Source: Mermis nigrescens (taxonomy: Eukaryota > Nematoda > Enoplea > Mermithida > Mermithidae). Taken from it: a DNA stretch of 64,000 nucleotides. The notes beneath the pieces were generated by a model. It was not told the origin of the DNA. It did no database searches and saw only the letters and a program-made list of their open reading frames with translations. Position 1 is the stretch's first letter. Every line of letters begins with the position of its first letter. Made by a program: the position numbers and the translations under genes. This document shows positions 10,333 through 22,234 of the stretch, in pieces. The stretch spans positions 831,999 to 895,998 of the forward strand of contig JAVLUZ010000142.1 of assembly GCA_036768485.1 (NCBI GenBank), written 5' to 3'.

Positions 10333-10471
10333 AGTATTGAAAAATGAGCTTGCTAAGCGAGAGTTGTAAACCAAGAGAAACTTAAAGTTTAAACCTACCA
10401 TTAAATTATGAAGAGAATTGTAAAAGATTTTAAACTTTGAGAAAATTGAAAAGGTGGGATGTTGGTAAATT
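10333..10471 (-). mobile_element. Penelope-like element 3'-end fragment
   Basis: The reverse complement matches the Penelope 3' untranslated tail (compare 5040-5190), including CTCGCTTAGCAAGCTC and the AAATCCCACC-like region. Only about 140 bp of the 3' end is present, so it is a 5'-truncated insertion inside repeat copy B. Confidence 0.75.
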
Positions 10472-11463
10472 AAAAAACAAAGTTTTTCGGCAAAAATTCA
10501 AGAACTTCACGCAAATATCAAGTGTAAGGAACACTAACGCTTAGATTTGGTAGTAAAATAAATTTGTAGTATAAACTACATATTAACAACAAATGAATAG
10601 TGCAAACTTTACACAACTACTAGGTGTAGAGAATACTAACAGTCAGATTCCCAATTCTGATTTTACGTAGAAAAAAAAACTAGAATTTTACTTTATTTTT
10701 ATCCTATTCGACCTCGCCCGACTTCTGAACAGAGAAAGTGGCGAACAAAAAATGTACAAACACGTATTTTCCACTGTCCACCACATTGTAAACTTTAAAA
10801 ATCTGAACCTAACGCCCATTGAATGTAAATCAATTCGGTTCGGGCCAGTTTGTTGCCCTTTGATTGTAGTAGGTTTGTAAGTGCCAAACTTATGTTCCGC
10901 AAAATATTTGATATGATTTATCAATCAAAATACGAAAAAACCTGTTTTTTTCGACCACTTTACACCTCAGATTTCGAACTTTACACCCCATAAACAACTC
11001 AATATTACGTTTTTTTGAACGCGGCTTGCTTCGACGTGTAGCCATTAGAAGTTACTTTATTTCTATTTTATTTAATTAACCCCAACTTTTGTCAGTGAAA
11101 TCTTGGAAAAAATCTGTTTTTTTACTCATCCACTAGAGTGTAAAGTTTAAAACCCTGGTACTAACTGCGTATTGATTGTAGAAAAGTTTGCTGGTAAGCA
11201 CAAGATAGCCCTTGATCCGTAGTACATTTCTGTCAGAAAAAATTTCCTAAAACTCATAACCGGAGTTGTTGGCAGACATAAACATGTCGAAAACTCGGCC
11301 AAAATGTGTCTTTTCGCCCCCAGATTTTCGCACTCTTTACACTCCCATTCGACAACTGAGGCGAAATTCAAAACACATAAAAGTGTTATCTGCAGAACCT
11401 AAATAGATATATGAGTCAAATGAAGTACATGGTTTTGCCAAAAGAATTGAAAAAATGTAAAAA

Positions 11464-11549
11464 GTCAGCATTCAGAAGATTCGAACCCATCATTCTTTGT
11501 TTAATACCGCATCCGAGAACGGAGTTGTCAACCACTGCGCCAACTCGAC
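11464..11549 (-). tRNA. Type II tRNA-like (Leu/Ser) pseudogene or SINE head
   Basis: On the - strand, TGGCGCAGTGG is a perfect A box (11532-11542) and GGTTCGAATCT a near-perfect B box (11478-11488). The 86-nt length with a long variable region fits a type II tRNA. The outer ends begin GTC and end GAC, then the acceptor stem fails. TTTTT follows directly. A derived pseudogene or SINE is more likely than a working tRNA. Confidence 0.5.
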
Positions 11550-14189
11550 ATATCAGCAGATTTCAGCTTGATTATCCTATTTTGAAAGATATTCATCATT
11601 CTACTGATGTTTAAGAATAGTGCATTTATGATGATAAAAATAATTATTTATTAAAGACGAGTCAAAAACCTCTGAAATACGAAAAATCTGATCAAAAATA
11701 TGCAATGCGGAGTTATCTATCGGCATTAGAAAATAGATGTATATATAATTCAAAGTTCACCTCTTCATACCTCAACAAACACTGGCTGTAGAAAAGTTTA
11801 AAGGTCAGATTCGTTATTCTGACCTTACGGAGAACATTTGAAAAAAATTCATCCTCCACGACGCTCTGGGCGCAAAAATGCTTCTCGGTGTAAACTTTAC
11901 ACTTGTGCTAATACCGCAATATTGGGTGTATAGAAACAAAATAAACTGGGATCTGTAACACTAAGGTTAGGGCACCTTTTAAGCATAATTAGCATGTTCC
12001 GCCTACTTAGCGGAGTAGTTGAAGAGATATCGTTTTTCGTCTCGAACCCTTTACACTAAAACGATCACAGATCAAGAAATATTGCGTTATAAGAAAGAAA
12101 AAAAATCGGTTTTGAGATTTTGCAACCCTCTACATTATAAAACCGATTGGACTGCACAGAAACCAAAATTGAGTTAGATAAGCTGAAGGACACGCAAAGA
12201 GTAAAAAACACGTATACTTTACACTTTTGTGCAACAACCATTGACTGTAAAGAAATTTTAAGGTCAGATTCGTAATCTACAGCTGGGAGGCAACATTTTT
12301 AAAAAAAATTGGCCCGCCGCAAATTATTTGATTTTTTGCTTTACACTTTACACGCTCATTGCTAACTCAGTATTGAGTGTAAACAAAAGAAAAAAAGACA
12401 AGCATCGAATTTTTTAATTATTCATCGATTAAAAAAAACCGCACCTCCCAGGTGTGTGCCGTTGTTGCTGTGAGGGGGACACAAATTTCGCACTCGCTGT
12501 GATGAACATATAAGAAAAAGGATGGCCAAGTATATTATAGGTAGCGCTATCGCGCTACCTATGATATTAATACCAAAGTACAATTGTCTGAGGACAAAAA
12601 AACAATGAGTGTAAACTACTTTACATCACTGTTGGATGTAAACAAACGCGCCTACGTGACGTCTCACATTTGATTCTTTGAAAATTTCTAGACTACAGGA
12701 AAAAATTAGGTTTCTGGAATGCTCAAAAACGAAGATAAATACATATGTAGTGTAAACTTCATGTAAACACCTAGTGTAAAGAAGGTTTTGGTCAGATTCG
12801 TAATTTTGATATTGTTCCGATATTACGATTAATATTTATGAAAAAATTAAGTCTCCCTAATGTTCTATGGGCAAACTAACAATAGGTGTAAACTACTTAT
12901 ACAACATTATAGAATGTAAACATATGCGCCAGACTGGCATATCAAATTTGGTATCTGGTCCATTTCTAGACTTGATAATCGTGTCCCTGACTCATAACCG
13001 GAGAAGCAGGCAGAAAAAACAAGACAGAAACGCACTGTAAACACCAAATTTTTGACTTTACACTCGCTAAATATTAATGTATAGACAATTTGCTTTGACA
13101 TGCACCCGATATAAAGCACTTTATTTTTATTCTATCAGACTTATCCCGACTTCTGGACGGAGAAAGTGGCGAACAAAAAACGCAACAAAAACGTATTTTC
13201 CATCATTTAGAACACTGTAAACTTTAAAATTCCGTACCGAACTCCCCATTGAGTTTAAAGAAATTCGGTTTGGTACAATTTGTAGCTTTTAAATCGTAGT
13301 ACATTTCTGTGTGCCAAAATTCTCTTGCAAAAATTATTTGGTATGATTTATTAATCAAAATTCGGAAAAAACGTGTTTTTTCGCCCATTTTTTACCTCTG
13401 ATTTCGAACTTTACACCCCCATTAATAACTCAATATTGCGTTTTTTAAATGCGGCTTGCTGCGATGTGTAGCCCCTGAGAGGCACTTTATTACTGCTGTA
13501 TTCAATTTACCCTGACTCATAAGCGGGAAAATTTGGCAGAGAAATCTTAGTTAAAATCCGTTTTTTTACACCATCCACTAGAGTGTAAACTTTAAACCCC
13601 AGGATCTAACTCACCATAGAGCATAGAAGACTTTGCTTATATGCAGAATGTAGCCCTTGATCCGCTCTACATTTCTGTCAGAAAACATTTTAAAAAACTC
13701 ATAACCGGAGTTAGTATCGGACATAAGCAGGTTGAAAACTCGACCAAAAAGTGCTTTTTCACCCCCAGATTTTCGCACTCTTTACACTGCCATTCGATAA
13801 CTAATGCGAATTTCAAAAAACAAAAAAAGTGCCATCTGTAGAATTCATCCTTCTATTATCCTATCCTATTCAATTCTTCGAGTCATCAATACTCAGTTGT
13901 CCACATGCCGCAGTAAAAAGGTCCCAAAATTTGTCCTATGTTATAACGTTACACAAAAACTTTACACCTTCTTTACACAGTCAGTTTTGAGTTTCAAGAA
14001 AAACAAAAAAACACGGGCAGCGAATTTTTTTATTATCTTTCTTTTAAAAAAAACCGCACCTTCCAGAAGTGTCCCGTTATAGCTGTAGGGGGTGCACAGG
14101 TGTTGGGGGTACCCAAGTATATTATAGGTACGCGCTAACGCGCTACCTAAGATAAATTCATACCTACAGATACAAAACTAAATGAAATA

Positions 14190-14830
14190 GCGTCAGTTGC
14201 TATTACACCAAGAAGTTATGTGCATTCGTGAGAGCTTATTTTTTGATAAAAGTAAAGTTATGCAGACAGGTCAAATCTCTCTTATCGGAAAATGCAGCTA
14301 AGCAGACGAGTATTACACCTGTCAAAAATGATGGTGCAAGCGGAATGAGCAGACAGGTAAAAACAAGTTTCTAAAATTGTCGCTTGTCATCTGTCAGTCG
14401 GAATCATAAGTGGGCGGCACCAAGATTCTTGGGGAGGGGGTGTGCACGATTTTTCAAAGATAAAAAATGGCCTTAAAAATGGTAGTATGGCGAAAAAACA
14501 CAATTTTTCAACGTTTCTCATCGAGCACTCTCCTTTGGCATCAAAAAACTGCGTAAAAAAGAAAAAATTTTCAAACTTGAATTCAGGGGGGTTATTTTGG
14601 TTTCTGGGGGGTATTTTGGTTTCTCGGGGTTGCATACCCCAAACCCCCTGCCCCACGCCCAGGTGTGGTCGAATACCTGACACGAAAGCGGTGCAACTGG
14701 AATGAGCCAGTCATATGTCAGGAAAGGCTCTGACAGGAAAAATGGTGCAACCGAATTTCTGTAAAAAGTGTCACTTGTCGCTTATAGACAGTTGGCAGGC
14801 ACATGGTGCAACTGGGCCCTGATCGGCCAT
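14190..14830. mobile_element. TGTCA-rich repeat ending in GGGCCCTGA (possible hAT-like), with N1 insertion
   Basis: CTGTCA/TGTCA words recur on both sides of the inserted N1 MITE. The right end GGTGCAACTGGGCCCTGA (near 14822) resembles a hAT tip when inverted. A sister sequence lies at 19450-19715 with the end GGTGCTATTGGGCCCTGA. The left boundary is not certain. Confidence 0.4.
14405..14667. mobile_element. hAT-type MITE family N1, copy 2
   Basis: This copy reads from the CATAAGTGGGCGGCACC end to GCCCAGGTGTG. The flanks GTCGGAAT and GTCGAATA are a slightly changed 8-bp duplication. It is inserted in the TGTCA-rich repeat. Confidence 0.75.
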
Positions 14831-15976
14831 GCTGTGCATTTATGGGGTCTGCCCTATCCCCTTCAAGAATATGTTTAGGCAGCAACCACATGCCGGGATC
14901 ACGGATTGTGTAAGTCTCAAATTATTAGAAATTCAAGAAATTATCTGCGGGTGTTTCTGAATTCTAGGAGTTGAAAACCTCAATTACCCATCTGCCCTCT
15001 TCCAAACGCCCTTTTTATGGAGGATTGTGGTTATAAATGTAAGAAAGCAAAGTTGCCTAGAAAAATTGGTAAATTTTTCTTTTTTGACGAAATTAGAAAG
15101 GATCGTGTCTTTAAAATACTTTGAAATGCCAGATTCGTTCCATCTCAGGATAAAATAAAGATGAATCAATGGCAAGGAATCAATTCATCATGTGAACGTT
15201 AACGACTTGTGGACTTTGTTTACTGAAGGTTTGATGCGCCTCTGAATTAAGATTGTCTTAGCGCAATGACGTCATCGGAATAAACATTACGAAAGCAGCT
15301 TTTTTCGAATCAGGAATCTTTGATTTAAAATAGAATCTTGGTCGAAAAAGTGCCGAGAAACTTGGCTCGGCTGGTCTTATGCAACGCAAGGGAATGTACT
15401 ATTGTTGTGTGTGTATCGCATTTTAAATAATCTACTTCTTACATAACCGAAAAATATTGAAAAAAGGTCAAAAATCTTAATTGGATGTTATGTTTGAGAA
15501 CGGTGTCTCAACCTAAGAAGTTCGATCCCCGAAATTCCTCACCTGAGATCATGGTCTGGCATGAATAAGTACCTCCCTAGTTTTAGCTAACATTTTGTAT
15601 CCTGTAATCTCAAAATCACTCATATGCTATAATCGGCTTAAAGCTCAAGATAAATACTATGTATTTTTAACTTCAAAATTATGTAAATTTTTATATTATG
15701 AGATATTATGGTTATCAATTATCACTGCCTACTGCTTCAGTCAGTGAAAGATGATAAATTACCAAATGATGTTCTATTCAGAATTATAAATCTTGCCACA
15801 GATGAATCCTAAAGACCCCAGAATTAAATTTTCAAACATTTTTGTTATTTTCGCGATTTCTTGATAACAGAATCGAATTATCAGGATAGAGGCCGCACAA
15901 GTAATCAGGGTCCTCTTTTGACACACTTTCGAGTAGACCGTTTCCCATTCAGTTAAACCTTGAATTATACAAATGA
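14831..15976. other. Non-coding stretch, nothing recognised
   Basis: About 1.1 kb of AT-rich sequence with no supported gene, RNA or clear repeat. Confidence 0.5.
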
Positions 15977-15978
15977 TA

Positions 15979-16545
15979 GCAAAGAAAAATGCTCCGATAA
16001 AACAAAAAAGACGAACATACTTAGGATTACGGATTGTTATAGATGCAGAAGGAGGGGATTAGGAAAAAGCTACCGATGTCTAAAGTCGCAAAATCTGCTA
16101 AAACCAGACTCTCTCTATGCAACGCAAAAAATCGAAATAGATTCTGCGGCCTACAGATTGAAATAAATTATCTAACCAAAAAACGATTGAAAAAGCAGCA
16201 TGTTAGATAAGCAGTAGCTAAGGGATGGTAGGTGGAGTAAACTAGAAGCTACTTTTTACTTGAAACAGACTGCATGTAGGTACACTTACATGGTCGCAAC
16301 GATTGTATCTAACCATCAATCGATGCCAGCTTTGTTTGCTGCAATACTCATGGTAACAAAATAAAACACCTCTAAATACAATTGCAGTTAGTTTTCTATC
16401 AGTTACGATACAAAGCAGTGCATTGCAACTTGCAAGCAATTCATTAAAAGATAGCATTTCAGACACTCTTATGTGAAGCATTTAAAATTATTCAAAGAAG
16501 GTTATACTTTTTTAGAGGCCGCAAGAACGTATTTCGATTTTTTGG
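15979..16545. mobile_element. Foldback MITE copy 3 (right arm truncated)
   Basis: The left arm starts GCAAAGAAAAATGCTCCG after TA at 15977-15978 and runs to about 16160. The right arm begins near 16515 and breaks after TTTTTTGGCGTT at about 16545. A different minisatellite-like sequence follows. Confidence 0.65.
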
Positions 16546-17060
16546 CGTTAGTAGTTATGCGTGGTACCTTGGAGTGCAAACGCTATAACATAGGCAATTC
16601 TTAAGGATGGGCAATCGGTTAAGCATAGGCTAACGCTATAACATATACAGTGCTTAAGCATAGGTGAGGGGTGGAACCCTGCGCCCTGAGGTAGGGGCCA
16701 GGGCACAATGGTTAAGGATAGGCATGCTATAAGATAAGCAATGGGGCGTATGTAAGAGCATCGTGCCTTACGCTCCTGGTACCATCGTATTATCTGTTGC
16801 TTTATGCACATACTTTGTTTTATGCAGCTTGTGTATTATGTTCACATTGACAATGCGTTTTTACCTACTTTTTATATGTTTTCTTTAATACTTTTACCGA
16901 ATAAATTTTCTTCTTCTTCTTCTAAGGATAGGCAATGATATAACATATACAATGGTTGAGGATATGACATAGTTGAGGAGTGAAAGAGATAAATTAAGCC
17001 TAAACAGGCCAATGTGTGAAATAAGCCTAAGATTAAACTAGGATTAAACCTGAACTAAGT
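16546..17060. repeat. GATAGGCAAT/ATAACATA minisatellite with a retroposon 3' tail
   Basis: Words such as GCTATAACATA and AAGGATAGGCAAT recur irregularly on both sides of 16740-16923. That central part looks like a retroposon end: it finishes GAATAAATTTTC followed by five TTC units, a known form of LINE or SINE 3' tail. The sequence resumes after the TTC run with AAGGATAGGCAATG. The retroposon family was not identified. Confidence 0.45.
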
Positions 17061-17462
17061 GTAAAGCGACCTGACATTCTTCTTCACACCCATACTAGCG
17101 CGCCTGTGCCTTGGGATGAGGGAGGGGGAGTCCCCACTTGTCAAGCATGTATCCCCATAAAATGTGGCAGTGTTCAGCTCTTACTAACACTGCTACTCAG
17201 TCTTAAATATACCGTAAATGTGCCAAAGTAAGACTAAATCAAGCCCAAAGACTGAGTATCAGTGTAAACTAAGTCTAAGCATGATAGAAATTTATCAAGC
17301 AGTGTATGACATCCCGGTCCTTTATGCTCATCTAGAAGATTATGCAGCTAAGTCTTAAGTGAAGAATAAGCAAATTTTGTGAAGCGAATTCGATTAAGCC
17401 TAGCTAAGCTAGGGAATAAATAGGGCCTAAGGAGTAATGATCTGTGTATATATAAATATAAC

Positions 17463-17665
17463 TTCCTGGTCCTTTGACTTCCTGGTCCTTTGTCACTTCC
17501 TGGTCCTTCGTCACTTCCTGGTCCTTTTGACTTCCTGGTCCTTTGTAACTTCCTGATCCTTTGACTTCGTGGCTCTTGCTTATGTCGCATTGGGTAGTGT
17601 GTTGAATGACTTCATGGCCCTTCGTCACTTCCTGGTCCTTTTGACTTCCTGGTCCTTCCTAATAG
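17463..17665 (+). repeat. Minisatellite, ~16-bp unit CTTCCTGGTCCTTTGA
   Basis: About ten imperfect copies of a 15-17-bp unit with the core ACTTCCTGGTCCTT. They give apparent reading frames on both strands (Lys-Gly-Pro-Gly-Ser type), which are artefacts of the repeat. Confidence 0.9.
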
Positions 17666-18489
17666 TGTTAATCAGTGGTCCGTTCTTGCTACCACTGCAC
17701 ACACTGCGCCTGTGTGATAAGCGAAATAACCGAGGCGGGGGTCCGCTATTGCTACCCCTGCCATTGCAAATAATGGACCAATAGAGCTGAAATCTTGGAT
17801 TCAGATCAAATCAAGTATGTGTTGTAAAAGATGCACCTGAAATGCTGTAAGTTCGTGAACTAATTTAGCTGAAAACTTGTTGATTATGGGTCATGGTCAA
17901 GAAAATCTAGTATTTTTACTGTTTTTGACCATTTTTACATCAAAATACACTGTTTTTTGACCCAAATAGCTGAGTGGTAGGCTGTGCATGTACAACATGG
18001 GCTTAGCATGCTTACTACGAGACGCAAATGCGTTCAGTATATCATAAACACTTAGTACTTATCTTATAGATTAGTGATGCGATTGAGCTAAATTTTAGCA
18101 TTTTTATGCATATAGGTTCAATGCGCTCTGTCCAAGGTTGTTTTACCATATAAAGCTCTGTCTTGCAAAGGAGATCAACATCAGTATGTGATGCCCCAAC
18201 AGTCTATATCAGTGCCTGCACATACCGATTATAGTTTTTGCTGAGCATGTAACTTGTATGCCACAGGTATTATGACTAGTTAGGTCTCTGAGGCTATTTT
18301 TCTTTGCTGAATAGCTTAGCAAAGCCTTTCATTTTAATATAAAATATAGGTACCTTGATGTATTATCATTCTTAGTAGGTTCACAACTACTTTTTCTTTA
18401 TTTGTATAAGTTAAAGTAAAGTGTGTGCTTGATTCAATTATTTAACACTCCATTGAAAATGGCTTCTGGATTGTAGACACTTAGAAAGA
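17666..18489. other. Non-coding stretch, nothing firm
   Basis: Apart from AAATAGCTGAGTGGTAGGC at 17966, which resembles an isolated Pol III A box without a matching B box, no feature was recognised. Confidence 0.45.
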
Positions 18490-18490
18490 A

Positions 18491-18845
18491 AGTGTAGACA
18501 TATTGTACAGTTTGGGAAAAAGTGTGCAGAGTTTGGAAGAAAATGTGCAGACTTTGGAAAGAAGTGTGCAGAGTTTCGAAAAAGATGTGCAGAGTTTGGA
18601 AAAAAGTGAGCAGAGTTTCGAAAAAAGTGTGCAGACTTTGGAATATTTTTACACGTTATGACTAGGAAGTGTGCAGAGTTTAAAAAAGTGTACAGAGTTT
18701 ATAGGTGCAGAGTTTGGAAAAATAGTGTGCAGAGTTTGGAAAAATGTACAGAGTTTGGAAAAAGTGTGCAGAGTTTAAAATATGTGTGCAGAGTTTGGAA
18801 AAAAGTGTGCAAAGTTTGGAAAAAGTGTGCTGTGTTTTGAAAAAT
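18491..18845 (+). repeat. Minisatellite, ~20-bp unit GTGCAGAGTTTGGAAAAA
   Basis: About 16 imperfect copies of an 18-22-bp unit with the core GTGCAGAGTTTGGAAAAA. A looser relative (AAAGTTTGTAAAGTTTG) appears at 19340-19410. The open frame inside reads EF-K-CTEF-type repeats and is not a gene. Confidence 0.9.
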
Positions 18846-19449
18846 ATTTAAATATCAAAACATATCTTAAGATTATTCAAATGCCATTATCATTCAGCCA
18901 ACTATAGTATAATAGAGACGTGTAGTCTAAGTGGGTGGCCTGAGTACATCACTTTTTCAGGGCTAAGAGCGGCAGATAAGAATGATTTGTTCAAAAACTC
19001 TTTTTGCTTCGACATAGTCTATTAGATAAATTACACTATTATTAACTTGAGTGATTGGCCGTAAATACTGGGTGGCCTACTTGGGTAAAGTGGCTGTAAA
19101 GTAATTTATCAATCAGTCAATTTTCATAGAAATAGGTATCATTTGCATACATACTTGCTACATAACAGTCCAGGCTGTTTGTTGACTATAATATTCATTA
19201 TTGCAACCTTCATACATGTAGGAAAATATTGTATTTTCATGGACCATAGACATAAAGATTACAATACTGTTTGATAGTCTTAAACAGTATACTGCAAACA
19301 GTAGACAAAGTCTATAGAATTTATTAGCATGCTTTTAAAGTTTTGAGCAAAGTTTGTAAAGTTTGAAACATTTTTTTGTAAAGTTTGGAACAAAGTTTGT
19401 TAAAGTCAGAAGAAAGTTATATAAATGTTCAGATATCAGCTGAGATAAG

Positions 19450-19715
19450 TACTTTCTTGTCAAAAGACTACACTGGCTGATAAGTGTCTAGTACAACCGG
19501 AAAAAATGTGCCTGTCAGATTTACATTTTCAGGCTCGAGCAAAATTGTCGTCTGTCAAGCGGACTTGTCATTTGTCAGGCAAAACTGTCACCTGTCACAT
19601 TCTAAATTGTTAAAGGGTGATGCAACCGAAATAATTTTAACTTGTCAGTGTCATTAGTTGACAGACGCCTGTCACATGTTGGCTAACAAGGTTTTGGTGC
19701 TATTGGGCCCTGAGG
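19450..19715. repeat. TGTCA-rich repeat, second copy
   Basis: Repeated CTGTCA words and the right end GGTGCTATTGGGCCCTGAG parallel the element at 14190-14830. No target duplication was found. Confidence 0.4.
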
Positions 19716-19933
19716 GGGGCATCCGGTCTAGGAATCAAATATTGACCCTTTTGGGCATAAATAACCTCAAAAATTGATTTAAGCGCAAAAATAGCGTAAA
19801 ATGTACGTTATTACACTGTTTCTGGTCGATTGAAAGCGTTTCTGAAGGAAAATTTTCAATTTTCATCCATTTTTAGTCTTCATTTTGCCTCATTTTCCCC
19901 AGATTTTTTGTTTTTCTAATTTGAGGGTCATAC

Positions 19934-20381
19934 CACACATGGGCGTCGAGGGATGGGAAGTCTGGGGTATACAACAAAGGTGGTCGGCACCGAAATCCTG
20001 GGGGTGCAAGATTTATCAAAGGTCAAAAAAATGGCCTTAAAAATTGTAGTATGGCGGAAAAACACAATTTTTCAACGTTTCTCATCGAGCACTATCCGTT
20101 GGCATCGAAAATTGCAGAAAGCAAAAAATTTTAAAAATTGAATTCTGGAGGTATTTTGGTTTTTGGGGTTATTTTGGTTTCTTGGGGGTGCATTGCATAT
20201 CCCCAAAGTCCCCATGCCCAGGTGTGGTATACAACCCCAGCAGATATTGAAAAAAGCCCCGCAGATTACTGTAGACCACATAATTCTATTTTTAGTAACA
20301 TTTTTGGTGATTTTCGACAATTTTTTTGGCGATTTCACTTCTTCCGCCCCCCCCAATTTTCTTGCTGCTCATGCATGGTTT
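19934..20381. mobile_element. Outer N1-related MITE split by another N1 copy
   Basis: The left end CACACATGGGCGTCGAGGG and right end TTGCTGCTCATGCATG bracket an N1 insertion. The outer element has the N1 tip and a TATACA/CCCC landmark at the break. The flanks (GGTCATAC and GTTTAAAC) are only weakly alike. Confidence 0.55.
19975..20226. mobile_element. hAT-type MITE family N1, copy 3 (inner)
   Basis: Flanked by the exact 8-bp duplication GTATACAA (19967-19974 and 20227-20234). Contains GGTCGGCACCGAAATCCTGG, ATGGCCTTAAAAATTGTAG, ACGTTTCTCATCGAGCAC and the end GCCCAGGTGTG. Confidence 0.85.
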
Positions 20382-20383
20382 AA

Positions 20384-20760
20384 ACTCCCAAACCTTCCTC
20401 CTTCTTGCATATCGGGTTGACCTCCAGAATAGCTGCTGCGCTGACCCGCTGCGAATTGGCTATTGACCTCCAGAATTATCGATCTTACGAAAAAAATCGC
20501 AGCTTTTTAAGCGTTTTTAGTGACATTTTGTCTAAAAAGTGTCAAACTTTCGGCGCTTTGCGCCATTTACTTTTTTTAAAATTGTATTTTGTTCAACTTA
20601 CTTTGATTTTTTAACAGTTGTTCGTATGTTATAAAGAACGAACACCACCTAAAAGGTCGTAAAGCAGGCTTGTCGACGTGTACCCATGGTTGAGCCAAAA
20701 AAGGGCATTTTTTCGAACTTATTCAACGCTAACCCTCCAGAATTTCGATCCCTTATATAA
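20384..20760. repeat. Fragment related to the GGCGC-hairpin MITE family
   Basis: Shares TTTCGGCGCTTTGCGCC and the following ATTTTGTTCAACTTACTTTG-type block with 47295 and 49528. The ends were not found. Confidence 0.4.
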
Positions 20761-21640
20761 TCTGTGGTAACGCCCATTCAAGCGCCAGACTGCCTAGTCT
20801 TTTTTGCTGAAATAATCACACCTTCCCTTCCATATTCTTTTCCGGCGACAGAGTAATCAATGAATCATCCTTTTTTGTGAGATTGTGCTCTAGAATGATG
20901 TTGCCTTAATGGCAAGTTGCCCGAGCAACCTTTGATGCACATATTATTCAGTTGCAAATAACATATACACTGTAAAAGGTTATTAAATCCCGTAAATCGT
21001 AGTTGTTCAATGCATCAGTGAGCAACTGGTTTCAGTAATTTCAAAGTACCCAGCTTTCGATCGAGCAATATATAATATTTTCGACGTTGTTGCCTTGGAA
21101 TCGACGAACGAGTGCGTTTTTTATATAGGTTTCAGGAATTTCATTTATTCACAGGCCTGTCGCGGATTACGCAAGCAAATGGTTCCGCAAAGAAAACAAA
21201 GGGCAGCAAAGCAAATAATGACGTCATTATTGCAATGCCCCTAAATTGGACGGAATACTTTTTCCCGTCTTTTTTGTCTAAACATGCTCGTATTACATGA
21301 AAACCCGCGCCGCGTTATAATAAACAACCGCGTTTCATACGACGTGGTTTCGTTCCGAAAATTTCGAGTTGTTTATGTCGAAGCCCGATTATAAATATTG
21401 CTGCGCGATTTTCGTTTTGATAAGCTAATGTCGGAAGAACAATCTGATTAAACAGGGATCTAAACTGCAATTTAGTTACATATGTGCACGGATATTTGAA
21501 TTTAGTGAACATGATGTATGTATTCGTTAATTGCTATATGTAATTTGTTATTTAGAACAGCTTTTAAAGTGTAAACTTCAGTTTAAGTTCTTATGTGCCC
21601 AAATTTGTGTTCCAATGAGCATTATTATTACGACATTGCT
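20761..21640. other. Non-coding stretch, nothing recognised
   Basis: About 880 bp without a supported gene or repeat. Confidence 0.45.
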
Positions 21641-21644
21641 GCAC

Positions 21645-21795
21645 ACAACCATAGGCGTGCAGCAGCCAAATTTTGGGGAATCCGATGGGGTAAAATTGCC
21701 AAAAATAGCACTAGAAAATGAATTTTGTGCGTTCGTCCGCCGGATTCTCGGTCGGCAGGATAGGGGGTATAGACCCCCTCACCACATATTTAAAT
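21645..21795. repeat. MITE-like family N3 fragment
   Basis: GCAGCAGCCAAATTTTGGGG and GCCAAAAATAGCAC recur at 39934-40090 and 42710-42860, and in part at 41465-41580. The ends are ragged and no duplication is clear. Confidence 0.4.
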
Positions 21796-21999
21796 AAACA
21801 AGTCGGCTTTGCGCGAAATAAAGTTTTTAGTGTTGATGAGTTAATTTAATAGTCAAAATGCTTAACAGGGCTAGAGTCATACTTCAGGAATTTGGGTTCA
21901 GTTTGCTGGCTGTCTGAAAATTTTCAAATTTGATGCATCATAATTAGCGAACGTTAAACTTTTTAAACAAATGCAAAAGTTGGTTTGGGATCACGCATG

Positions 22000-22234
22000 C
22001 GCAGGGCGAATTTGTGGGGTTAGATATGGCGTCAAAAAATTTTCAGAGGAAGAAAAATGGATCGAAAAATTGCACTAGGGGCCAAAAAACATTATTTTTT
22101 CGACGTTTCTCATTGAATTCTATCTATGTGGTATCAAAAGAAAACAAAAAAATTAAAAAGTTCAAAAATTGGATTTCGGAGATCGGCGGAGTTTTTTGGA
22201 TTTATTATTGCTAAAACATCCACGCCCATGTGTA
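22000..22234. repeat. Degenerate N1-like MITE
   Basis: Contains CGACGTTTCTCATTGA and GGCGTCAAAAAATT, and ends CACGCCCATGTGTA, all altered N1 landmarks. Confidence 0.4.

Larger units (their letters stand above)
9426..14165 (+). repeat. Large hairpin-ended GTGTAAA repeat, copy B (two units in tandem)
   Basis: The start matches copies A and C. Two units can be seen: a module with GACTTCTGAACAGAGAAAG begins near 10690 and again near 13125. Each unit ends in the same terminal block and hairpin. The hairpin at about 12540-12562 is perfect (GGTAGCGC, loop TATC, GCGCTACC); the one at 14125-14150 is slightly changed. Many GTGTAAACTTTACAC-like motifs occur. A less AT-rich block at 9740-10030 is not shared with the other copies. 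Confidence 0.65.

Noticed and set aside
12525..12570. Helitron 3' end (hairpin near a CTRR end)
   Set aside because: Only one copy of the hairpin is followed by a CTAA-like word, the others are not, and no Helitron 5' TC start or Rep/helicase was seen.
17348..17628. Open frames with repeated Lys-Gly-Pro-Gly-Ser
   Set aside because: They translate the CTTCCTGGTCCTTT minisatellite.
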